Positions 7,921-13,559 of a stretch of DNA of 13,559 bases are shown in pieces. The notes beneath the pieces are model-generated. The model made no database searches and was not told where the DNA came from. It saw only the letters and a program-made list of their open reading frames with translations. Source of the stretch: Bacteroidales bacterium UBA1195 (GTDB taxonomy: Bacteria > Bacteroidota > Bacteroidia > Bacteroidales > WCHB1-69); the NCBI GenBank assembly GCA_002309855.1, contig DBYD01000010.1:1-13559 (forward strand), in the 5' to 3' direction. Made by a program: the position numbers and the translations under genes. Positions within the stretch are counted from its first letter, which is position 1. The number at the start of each line of letters is the position of its first letter.

Positions 7921-8904
7921 TTATCTTCCGACATACATCGCATCCGGTGTCATGCGCCGCAGCTGCTGCCGGTAGCTCATGCTCCCCTTTTTCGGGACAA
8001 GCAGCAGATACTCTTTCTTTGACGCATTTGGCAGCGTAGTTGAACGCAGCCACGGATTTGACTCCTTCAGCCACTTGTAGCTTGTGCCCTGCTGGATGGC
8101 GAACAACCGCAAGTCGGCGATGGAGCTGTCAACCCGCAAAGTGTCATACTCAAGCGGCGGGTAGAGGTCACGCTGCCGAAGCCGCACGCCGTACTGTTCG
8201 GGGTTCTTGAGAATCAGCTTGACAGCCAGAATGCGATAGACATATCGCGCCGTCTCCGCATTGAGGTAGAGATCCCAGTAGGAGGAGGTATGCTGCGCGG
8301 CGGCAGCCTTGGCGTAACCGCCATAGCCCATGTTATAACCTGCTGCGGCGGCAGTCCAGGAGCCGCATTTCGCCTTCGCATCCTTCAGATATGCGCAGGC
8401 GGCGGCAGTAGCCTTGGCCGCGTCGTAACGCTCATCCACATTGTCGTTTACTTCAAGCCCGTAGGATTGTGCCGTGGCCTTGAGGAACTGCCAGAATCCG
8501 GCAGCCTTGGCCGGGGAGACGACATTCATCAGCCCGCTCTCAATCAGGGCGAGATACTTGAAATCGTCCGGAACGCCGTTACTCGCCAGCACCGGCTCCA
8601 TCACCGGGAACCAGCGGTTGGCACGCTTGACCAGCAGCAGCAGGTTGGACTGCCAGTAATCGTTCACCAGCAGCTCGCGGTCCAACGCCTCCCGCACATC
8701 CACACGGTCGAGCGGCACCGGCTCGCCTGCGAACGAAAGACTGTCCGGAATCGGCGGCGAATAGAGCCGGTAATGTTCGGAAAAGGCCTGCCGGTGTGCA
8801 GGATCCTCCCCTTGCGGGAGCAATCCGCCGGAAAGCAGCAATACGGCCGCGACAATCGGCACCAACAGGAGAAAAGCATATACAATGAACCGTGACAAAC
8901 GCAT
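7921..8904 (-). CDS. Membrane-anchored lytic transglycosylase (MltD-like, GH23)
   Basis: 327 residues from the ATG at 8902-8904. One N-terminal hydrophobic segment (residues 6-27, FIVYAFLLLVPIVAAVLLLSGG) is a signal anchor or uncleaved signal. The SLT domain (about 95-220) begins with PVLASNGVPDDFKYLALIESG, placing the catalytic Glu at residue 122. The downstream motifs SPAKAAGFWQFLKAT, DERYDAAKAT and AAAAGYNMG are diagnostic of the lysozyme-like transglycosylases that cut peptidoglycan glycan strands. The C-terminal stretch (about 265-310: LRLFAIQQGTSYKWLKESN, then KKEYLLLVP) looks like a single degenerate LysM peptidoglycan-binding motif. It converges with the tRNA gene and diverges from the ECF sigma gene, sharing a 102-bp upstream region. 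No clear TAnnTTTG box was found for it. Confidence 0.9.
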   Translation of the reverse strand: MRLSRFIVYAFLLLVPIVAAVLLLSGGLLPQGEDPAHRQAFSEHYRLYSPPIPDSLSFAGEPVPLDRVDVREALDRELLVNDYWQSNLLLLVKRANRWFPVMEPVLASNGVPDDFKYLALIESGLMNVVSPAKAAGFWQFLKATAQSYGLEVNDNVDERYDAAKATAAACAYLKDAKAKCGSWTAAAAGYNMGYGGYAKAAAAQHTSSYWDLYLNAETARYVYRILAVKLILKNPEQYGVRLRQRDLYPPLEYDTLRVDSSIADLRLFAIQQGTSYKWLKESNPWLRSTTLPNASKKEYLLLVPKKGSMSYRQQLRRMTPDAMYVGR

Positions 8905-8960
8905 ATACAATGTTTTTTACAGAAAACGGATACAAGAACGATTTATTTTACGTTTTAGGG

Positions 8961-8989
8961 GTAACATTTTTATGAAAATTTACGTCTTT
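8961..8989 (+). promoter_or_regulatory. Predicted ECF-sigma-type promoter upstream of the sigma gene
   Basis: GTAACA (8961-8966) and CGTC (8983-8986, continuing TTT) are separated by exactly 16 nt. This is the classic ECF layout of an AAC-containing -35 and a CGTC -10. The predicted start point is near 8993, giving a leader of roughly 13 nt before the ATG at 9007. A second GGTAACA (8992-8998) repeats the upstream one (8960-8966) 32 nt later and lacks its own -10, so its role is unclear. The match suggests that the sigma factor drives its own operon. Confidence 0.6.
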
Positions 8990-9006
8990 ATGGTAACAGG
9001 CGCATC

Positions 9007-9540
9007 ATGTATGACGAAAAGGAGCTGATAAGGGAATGCATTTGCGGCAACCGCCTTGCTGAAAAACAGCTGTATGAGCAGTACAGCGCACGTTTTTTCG
9101 GCATCTGTCTGCGCTATGCGGAGAGCAGGGAGGAGGCGGAGGATATGCTGGTGGGCGGATTCACCATGATATTCAAGCGCCTTTCGGATTTCAGAGCCGA
9201 CGGGTCGTTTGAAGGATGGATGAGGCGCATCATCGTCAACCATGCCATCGACAGTGTGCGGAAACGGCATGCACCGGAGCCCCTCCCCATCGAAGGGCTG
9301 CAGATGACCGAAACTGCAACCGCCGAGCATATCCTGCAGCGCATCGACGCACGGCATGTCATGGCGGCCATCCGCCGTCTGCCGCCGGTGCTGCGGACCG
9401 TATTCAACCTTTACGCCATCGAGGGATACGCCCACAAGGAGATAGCACAAAGGCTGGGAATCAAGGAATCCAGCGCACGGGCATATCTATCGAAAGCAAA
9501 AACGATATTACAGGAAACATTGGCAGAATTTGCATCATAA
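9007..9540 (+). CDS. ECF-type RNA polymerase sigma-70 factor
   Basis: 177 residues, typical ECF length. Region 2 (about 20-85) includes LYEQYSARFFGICLRYAES, REEAEDMLVGGFTMIFKRL and GSFEGWMRRIIVNHAID, the last matching the region 2.3-2.4 signature. Region 4 (about 115-172) carries the helix-turn-helix LPPVLRTVFNLYAIEGYAH followed by KEIAQRLGIKESSARAYLSK. There is no region 1.1 or 3. It directs RNA polymerase to a small regulon, normally under control of a co-encoded anti-sigma factor. The next gene starts 13 nt after this stop and has a short cytoplasmic N-terminus plus one membrane span, as expected for such a partner. An ECF-style promoter lies directly upstream, pointing to autoregulation. 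Resemblance to SigP, the T9SS regulator of Porphyromonas, cannot be judged without alignment. Confidence 0.93.
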   Translation: MYDEKELIRECICGNRLAEKQLYEQYSARFFGICLRYAESREEAEDMLVGGFTMIFKRLSDFRADGSFEGWMRRIIVNHAIDSVRKRHAPEPLPIEGLQMTETATAEHILQRIDARHVMAAIRRLPPVLRTVFNLYAIEGYAHKEIAQRLGIKESSARAYLSKAKTILQETLAEFAS

Positions 9541-9553
9541 CAATAGAAAGACC

Positions 9554-10441
9554 ATGGGGACATCTTTTGAAAAACAGATAAGGACATTGCTTGACGGCTA
9601 TCAGGAGCAACCGCCGCAACACTGCTGGGACTCCCTTTCCGGCCAGTTGGATGCGCTCCATAGCGCACAGGCAGCCGGCACAGGAGCACAAGGTGCCGCA
9701 AAGGCAGGCCGCACCATGCTCCGGCAGGCGCTTTCCCGGACGGCGGCACGCATCGTCATCGGGGCGGCAGCCGCAGGCGGCATCGGAGTCGGAGGCTACC
9801 TGCTGCTCCGGCAACCGGCCGGGAGCCAGCCGGAGGCCGTAATCTCCGCCGCACTGCCCGACACCGGCGCCGCAACCATCCCGCAATACATTGAAGCGGC
9901 TGAAAATAACGCACCGGAACGGGTCGCAGACAACACGACCTTCCACGAAGGGGTCCCCTACCACCTGCTTACAGAACAGGCCGCAGGTAGTCCGACTGCA
10001 GAAAACAGCATCCTGGGGCAGACAGCTGACGCGACGGCGGCAACGCCAGCCCTGCAGCCGCAACAGCCCGCAGCGGAGACACGGACTGAGACGGTGACGC
10101 AACATGCCGGAACCGCCCCCGCCCCAAAAGTGACTGAAAGACAGGAGGCCGCCGCAGATGAGGAGCCGCGTCCCGAACAGCCGGAGCTGCACATACCCAA
10201 TGTAATCTCCCCCAACGGCGACAACATAAACGACTATTTTGTAATCGGGAACATCGCGCTTACTACGCGCAACCAGCTGACCATCTACACCCGCAACGGC
10301 AAGGTGGTGTATGACCGGAAGGACTATGACAACAGCTGGAACGCCGAAAACCTGCCGGCAGGCACATACCTGTATTGGTTTTCATTTGAATACGACGGAC
10401 ATGAGTTCATGCGCCAGGGCAGCGTGACGGTGATACGGTAA
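9554..10441 (+). CDS. Anti-sigma-like single-pass membrane protein with T9SS type B (CHU_C) C-terminal domain
   Basis: 295 residues from the ATG at 9554, preceded by AGAAAG; an earlier in-frame ATG at 9530 lies inside the sigma gene and was not chosen. Residues 1-40 (FEKQIRTLLDGYQEQPP, then WDSLSGQLDAL) look like the short cytoplasmic segment of proteins paired with ECF sigma factors in Bacteroidota. Residues 64-85 (ARIVIGAAAAGGIGVGGYLLL) form one membrane span with Arg before it, giving an N-in orientation. Residues 86-212 are a low-complexity Ala/Pro/Thr/Glu linker. Residues 213-295 (IPNVISPNGDNINDYF, LTIYTRNGKVVYDRKDYDN, LPAGTYLYWFSF) are a clear gliding-motility-associated, T9SS type B sorting domain. 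There is no cleavable signal peptide, so the sorting domain is probably tethered in the periplasm. The anti-sigma role is inferred from position and topology. Confidence 0.75.
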   Translation: MGTSFEKQIRTLLDGYQEQPPQHCWDSLSGQLDALHSAQAAGTGAQGAAKAGRTMLRQALSRTAARIVIGAAAAGGIGVGGYLLLRQPAGSQPEAVISAALPDTGAATIPQYIEAAENNAPERVADNTTFHEGVPYHLLTEQAAGSPTAENSILGQTADATAATPALQPQQPAAETRTETVTQHAGTAPAPKVTERQEAAADEEPRPEQPELHIPNVISPNGDNINDYFVIGNIALTTRNQLTIYTRNGKVVYDRKDYDNSWNAENLPAGTYLYWFSFEYDGHEFMRQGSVTVIR

Positions 10442-10456
10442 GGGCGCCGCGATCCG

Positions 10457-11515
10457 TCAGAACACAAAGTTAAGCGATGCTGCAAATTGCAGTCCCCGCA
10501 TATTCAGGTTCTTTACAAAAGGAAGTATATAGTTCACCTTTGTATCGAACAGCATGAAGTTGTTCTTGAACAGCTCTATGCCGATTGCCGGGCTGACATA
10601 GAAATTGTGCAGTGTGCTTTCCGCTCCCGTACAGGCCAGATAACCGACATTGTAACCGGAATAGAGATTAAGGAACTTACGCCCGCCGCGTCCCAGATGA
10701 CGGGAATAGAAATCCTGTCCGAAACTGAAATTGAAAAGATCGGAGTACATCTGCAGATCCGATGAGGGCACATCGACGGCCTTGAACGCACCGACCGTCA
10801 CGAAGGATTTCCCCCTTGTGAAAAGATATTTCAGCATATAGCCGTTATAGCAGTTTGCGGATATTCCGGCCTTAGGGTTTTCAGGCATAAAAACGCTGTA
10901 TTCAAAACCGGGCATGTTCACAAACTTGATTTTCTGCGTCTCGTTGGGCGTGGTCAGCTCGCGCATCAGCGAAATGTCAACCGACACGGTTCCCATCTTG
11001 CCGTCCATTTCCCGAAGTTCCTTTTCATAATCCCGTATCTTTTCCCGATCCGTCTCGTTAAGGCCCTGAAGATGCTGCTTGGTCCAGCTATTGTCCTCAG
11101 CGGTGAGCAATTGCTTGTCCCTGTCATGGATCGAAGATTCCAACTTCTGGATTTCCGCCCTTCTGTTCCTCTTTTCCTGAGGGATGAACTTCGTGGTTTC
11201 GTTGATGGAAATGGTTTCGCAGCGCCATTCGTCCAACTTGGCCTTCAGCTCGGCAAACTGCGTTTTGGACATGACCAGCGAATACGAAACCGTGTAATAA
11301 TCCTTGCTTTTCTGCTCTATGCTCAAAGCGTTCTGCTCGATATACTGCTCGAATTTGGGCGACACCTTGTCGAAATTCGGCGTGTAACTCTTCCCCGTAA
11401 CAGCGATATAGGTGCTGTCAATGCCCTTTTGGGCAAAAACCCCGTTCATCTGCACTGCAAAAAGAATCAGAACGGCCGCCAGCCATCTTTTACTTTGATT
11501 TGATATTACTCTCAT
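10457..11515 (-). CDS. Exported protein with DUF4349-like coiled-coil half and barrel-like C-terminus
   Basis: 352 residues from the ATG at 11513-11515, chosen because it directly precedes a signal peptide (MRVISNQSKRWLAAVLILFA, cleaved after FAQ near residue 29) and follows AGGA. Residues about 70-190 recall DUF4349 proteins: a strand region (YTVSYSLVMSKTQFAEL), a second strand (ETISINETTKF), a charged helical coiled coil (about 113-175, RRAEIQKLESSIHDRDKQ through REKIRDYEKELREMD), then TVSVDISLM. Residues about 196-352 alternate aromatic and small residues, with FVTVGAFKAVDV, FLNLYSGYNVGYLA and a final FAASLNFVF, as in outer-membrane barrels ending in Phe. Its function is not recognised. 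It converges with the CHU_C protein gene, 15 nt apart, with no obvious terminator between them. A -7 box lies just upstream. Confidence 0.6.
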   Translation of the reverse strand: MRVISNQSKRWLAAVLILFAVQMNGVFAQKGIDSTYIAVTGKSYTPNFDKVSPKFEQYIEQNALSIEQKSKDYYTVSYSLVMSKTQFAELKAKLDEWRCETISINETTKFIPQEKRNRRAEIQKLESSIHDRDKQLLTAEDNSWTKQHLQGLNETDREKIRDYEKELREMDGKMGTVSVDISLMRELTTPNETQKIKFVNMPGFEYSVFMPENPKAGISANCYNGYMLKYLFTRGKSFVTVGAFKAVDVPSSDLQMYSDLFNFSFGQDFYSRHLGRGGRKFLNLYSGYNVGYLACTGAESTLHNFYVSPAIGIELFKNNFMLFDTKVNYILPFVKNLNMRGLQFAASLNFVF

Positions 11516-11533
11516 ATTCCTGTTATTTTTTTG

Positions 11534-11541
11534 CAAAAGTA
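11534..11541 (-). promoter_or_regulatory. Bacteroidota -7 box for the 352-residue exported protein
   Basis: The minus strand reads TACTTTTG, the same octamer as the tRNA-Ser box and an exact TAnnTTTG match. The expected start point leaves a leader of only about 12-15 nt, which contains AACAGGA before the ATG at 11515. No good -33 TTTG is seen at 19-21 nt. Confidence 0.5.
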
Positions 11542-11853
11542 CTTATTAATTCAATACGTCAGCCTATTTTTAACATGATAATTTTGATTTTTTATGGGGG
11601 GGGTATTGATTATCAATTGATTATATTTATAATGAAATATCAGGATGTAGGGAGCGAATTTTTTCCGCCACGTGGCAACGGAACATATCCGGCAAACGGC
11701 ATATATCGCATCCGGAAATACCGTCGTTGATGTTGTCGTCGTTACCGTTGTTGTTGTAGGGACGGTGTGCACATCGTCCCTACGGCCATACAAAACGGGA
11801 AAAATATTGCACAATCCACGGGGATTCCGGTGGAGGAAATCAAAGGGTTATGA
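11542..11853. other. Intergenic region without a supported gene
   Basis: About 310 bp with no credible coding sequence. It holds a G8 tract (11596-11603), a perfect 10-bp palindrome GCCACGTGGC (11667-11676), a run of GTT/GTC triplets (11723-11758) and a REP-like palindrome (11756-11783). Short open frames here have low-complexity or unconvincing translations and no recognisable domain. Confidence 0.55.
11723..11783. repeat. Triplet run joined to a REP-like palindrome
   Basis: Bases 11723-11758 are twelve triplets, nearly all GTT or GTC (exceptions GAT, ACC and GTA). They run into a palindrome: GTAGGGACG (11756-11764) pairs perfectly with CGTCCCTAC (11775-11783). Three further pairs (one G-U) reach inward, giving about 12 bp around a 4-nt loop. 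GTAGGGACG-type palindromes resemble dispersed REP-like elements seen in many bacteria. No second copy is visible in this window. Confidence 0.45.
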
Positions 11854-11858
11854 AAAAC

Positions 11859-11893
11859 AACAGGGCCGCACCGGGGAGGCGTCGAGCCCTGTT
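11859..11893 (-). terminator. Terminator after the RHS fragment
   Basis: AACAGGGC (11859-11866) pairs perfectly with GCCCTGTT (11886-11893), with an inner CGC/GCG helix (11867-11869 with 11879-11881). On the minus strand the stem is followed by GTTTTTC. It lies about 55 nt after the stop codon of the RHS fragment, consistent with ending that transcript. Confidence 0.6.
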
Positions 11894-11948
11894 GAAATAT
11901 TTAAAAATTAATAATTTCCATGGTTAAAACAGGCGGGAAATGCCCCAT

Positions 11949-12665
11949 CTATTTCTTCTTCACCAATCGGATGGAGCCTGCGTTACAAGTGTTGTGGGAG
12001 TGTATGTATACGCCGTTGCCGTTGAAATTGAGATAAGCATTGGGATAGAACATGGCGTTTTGCAACTGCAAGTTCAACGGTTCCGGCTGGCCGTTGACCC
12101 ATGTGTTTGCATTGAGCATACTGATTTTATAGCTGCGGGTGTTGGAGGCGTTGTAGCCGTAATAGGCGAAGTCCAGGCCGTTGTTGCTGTAGGCTTTGAG
12201 GTTGGCAGCACTGTTGAAGAGATAATACTCCGTGTAAGAGGTCTGCGGCTGCGCCTGCACCTCGCGCTTTCTCAGACTGCCGTTGATACCGAAGGAGAGT
12301 GTCTCCGTTGCCATGTTGTTGTTCGCATCGGTGATGGTACGCTGTTCCGGCGCGAACAGGGTCTGGCAATCACCAAGACTGCCGGATACAGGATAAGTGT
12401 AGGCCTGTGCCTCCGATTGCGTGGTGTTCTGCAACAGATCCTTCTGGTTGAGCGTATAGCTGTTGATTTTGCCCCAGTTGCCGTAATTCACCGAAAGCTG
12501 GTAGCTCTGGTACAACGTCTCCGAAGCGGACGTCAGCTGGTCGGCGGCGTCATAGGTGAAGCTCTCCGTGAATGTCTGGTTATGCAGCCACGGGTTGGTG
12601 GGGGTTACTTGGGTCACGTTGCCGACCATTATCCCTTTGATAATATGTTTTTCCAATTTAGTCAC
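11949..12665 (-). pseudogene. RHS/YD-repeat protein fragment (N- and C-terminally truncated)
   Basis: 238 codons open from a possible GTG at 12663-12665 to TAG at 11949. The sequence matches the distal part of an RHS-type core: FTYDAADQLTSASET (36-50), a spacer strand, ATETLSFGINGSL, then YYLFNSAANLKAYSNNG and DFAYYGYNASNTRSYKIS, near the YD-repeat consensus. The last residues, NAGSIRLVKKK, look like the motif near the core's end (AGSxRIxxKL), but the protein stops there, without the hyperconserved end of an RHS core or a toxin tip. It also has no signal peptide and none of the many repeats needed for a full RHS shell. GC content falls sharply just upstream of about 12630, marking a junction inside the apparent N-terminus. 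It is best read as a remnant of a polymorphic toxin gene, possibly used as a recombination donor. A different, functional small protein cannot be excluded. Confidence 0.6.
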
Positions 12666-12765
12666 TTTAACCGTTGGTCTAAATATTGGGGAGTATTATA
12701 CAATTCGATATTTAGCCAAGAATCTGTAATTGAGTCAGCCACCTCTTTCGCGATAAAATCTGTAG

Positions 12766-13215
12766 TTAACAAATATAGTCCTTTATATTTTTTGAAACTA
12801 ATTTTATAGCGTGCTCATAAGAACACCTCCATTGATTCATATAATAATCATATCTTATAAATAGCACCTCTTTAACAGGCCCGTCAATAGTATTATACCA
12901 AAATGGGCTATAATAAACATCAGCTTCCTCCAATAAAAAGTTATCACAGAAAATAATTTCTTTATGATGGGGATAATTGCCATCTATCGGAGGAGTCCAA
13001 ATATCACCTGACAGGTGTTTTCCCGTTGTGTCGTAAGTTCCTTCATAAATACCCCAGTAATAATTTTGATGACAACATGTCCAATTATCATTTATCGCAG
13101 TTAGTTTAAGTTTAAGTTCACTTTTACTTAAGCATTTACATCCACTATTTTTTTGAGTTGAAAAATTGCATGAAATTAAAAAAAATATCATTAAAAAAAA
13201 TAAATAAATTTTCAT
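12766..13215 (-). CDS. Small lipoprotein of unknown function, candidate toxin immunity protein, possibly frameshifted
   Basis: 149 residues beginning MKIYLFFLMIFFLISC, a lipoprotein signal with Cys16 as the lipidation site. The mature part is rich in Cys, Trp, Tyr and Asp (CKCLSKSEL, NDNWTCCHQNYYWGIYEG, DGPVKEVLFIRYDYYMNQW); I do not recognise a family. It starts 12 nt after the stop of the putative toxin tip, without a Shine-Dalgarno, so the two are probably co-transcribed. That order, with a small gene directly after a toxin C-terminus, is typical of immunity genes. The current stop may be premature: one extra base at the A6 run (T6 on the plus strand, 12788-12793) would continue into a 36-residue frame with a protein-like sequence (LLTTDFIAKEVADSITDSW...) ending at 12662. 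That would make a 184-residue protein. The AT-rich composition differs from most of the window. Confidence 0.6.
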   Translation of the reverse strand: MKIYLFFLMIFFLISCNFSTQKNSGCKCLSKSELKLKLTAINDNWTCCHQNYYWGIYEGTYDTTGKHLSGDIWTPPIDGNYPHHKEIIFCDNFLLEEADVYYSPFWYNTIDGPVKEVLFIRYDYYMNQWRCSYEHAIKLVSKNIKDYIC

Positions 13216-13227
13216 CGTATATTAATT

Positions 13228-13559
13228 TTAATTATTAACACTGATTGTTTCTGACCATCGCCATGTTTGTCGGAGATTGCCTCCTAAACGAATCCCTAAA
13301 CCTCTTTCTTTACTTGGAATAATACCATCATTATTCCCATTACCATCATTGTCTTTTCGTAAGCGTGTAGCAGACTCCCAACTAGAGGTATTCTTGACTT
13401 CAAAATTCAAAATAAATTCTCCATCGTGTTTTCCAGGAATAATATTAACAGTTGTTGTATATGACCCTAAAAATGAAGTGACTGCATTGCCTTCGGTTAC
13501 TCCTTCGTAAAATTGTTCTGGATTATATCTCCAGGGATGATTTATAATATCAAACTTTC
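13228..13559 (-). CDS. C-terminal end of a probable polymorphic-toxin or RHS-type protein (5' truncated)
   Basis: The minus-strand frame is open from the window edge (first full codon at 13557) to TAA at 13228-13230, giving 109 residues. Visible features are PWRYNPEQFYEGVTEGN, a strand-rich stretch (TSFLGSYTTTVNIIPG, then GEFILNFEVKNTSSWESAT), an acidic loop DNDGNGNNDG resembling a calcium-binding DxDGxGxxDG motif, and a tail GIRLGGNLRQTWRWSET. The beta-rich tail with GGN.RQTWRW recalls C-termini of large Bacteroidota RHS-type proteins. Assignment rests mainly on context: a lipoprotein gene directly after it and an RHS fragment beyond. No catalytic residues can be named. A secreted beta-rich protein unrelated to toxins is the main alternative. 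Confidence 0.4.
   Translation of the reverse strand, partial: KFDIINHPWRYNPEQFYEGVTEGNAVTSFLGSYTTTVNIIPGKHDGEFILNFEVKNTSSWESATRLRKDNDGNGNNDGIIPSKERGLGIRLGGNLRQTWRWSETISVNN

Noticed and set aside
10442..10456. GGCGCC-containing gap between the convergent genes as a bidirectional terminator
   Set aside because: The 6-bp palindrome has no loop and no U-tract on either side.
11594..11730. Short plus-strand frame starting ATG and running through the G8 tract
   Set aside because: Its translation begins Gly-Gly-Gly, has no domain or signal and stops after about 45 codons; no promoter box or ribosome site is evident.
11723..11758. Triplet run considered as a CRISPR-like or coding repeat
   Set aside because: The unit is only 3 nt with no spacers, and no open frame with a plausible product uses it.
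11672..11911. Plus-strand frame across the triplet run and the REP-like palindrome
   Set aside because: The Val-rich translation comes from GTT/GTC triplets, and the frame continues through two hairpins; this is repeat DNA rather than a gene.

Overview
The window looks like chromosomal DNA of a member of the Bacteroidota, most likely the order Bacteroidales. Four signs point this way: type IX secretion (T9SS) sorting domains (ends of the genes at 1-99, 4422-6641 and 9554-10441), a T9SS plug protein (3065-4351), Bacteroidota-type promoter boxes (TAnnTTTG) and Bacteroidota-style lipoproteins. Most of the window is moderately GC-rich. The right end, from about 12630 onward, is clearly AT-richer and looks acquired.

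Layout, left to right. (1) 1-99: the 3' end of a plus-strand gene encoding a T9SS type A cargo protein. (2) 100-4351, minus strand: a tight cluster transcribed plug protein -> tex -> pyrF, with gaps of 7 and 9 nt. (3) 4422-7661, minus strand: two genes sharing an Omp28-like, thioredoxin-type domain with a CxxC motif. One is a lipoprotein and the other a large secreted T9SS cargo; each is followed by a hairpin terminator. (4) 7815-7899: tRNA-Ser(UGA), plus strand, with a good -7 box. (5) 7921-8904, minus strand: a membrane-anchored MltD-like lytic transglycosylase. (6) 9007-10441, plus strand: an ECF sigma factor followed 13 nt later by a single-pass membrane protein. That protein has a short anti-sigma-like cytoplasmic N-terminus and a periplasmic C-terminus that is a gliding-motility/T9SS type B sorting domain. 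A canonical ECF promoter (GTAACA, 16-nt spacer, CGTC) lies just upstream of the sigma gene. (7) 10457-11515, minus strand: an exported protein of unknown function with a DUF4349-like coiled-coil half and a barrel-like C-terminal half. (8) 11516-11948: intergenic DNA with a G8 tract, a GTT/GTC triplet run, a REP-like palindrome and a terminator. (9) 11949-13559, minus strand: the C-terminal end of a probable polymorphic toxin, a small lipoprotein that may be its immunity partner and may be frameshifted at an A6 run, and a decayed RHS-repeat fragment.

The most interesting candidate system is the sigma/anti-sigma-like pair at 8961-10441. A protein fixed in the inner membrane that carries a T9SS sorting domain in the periplasm could report secretion status to an autoregulated ECF sigma factor. 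This is inference from domain order and promoter sequence. The toxin/immunity/RHS cassette at the right end is the second most interesting region.
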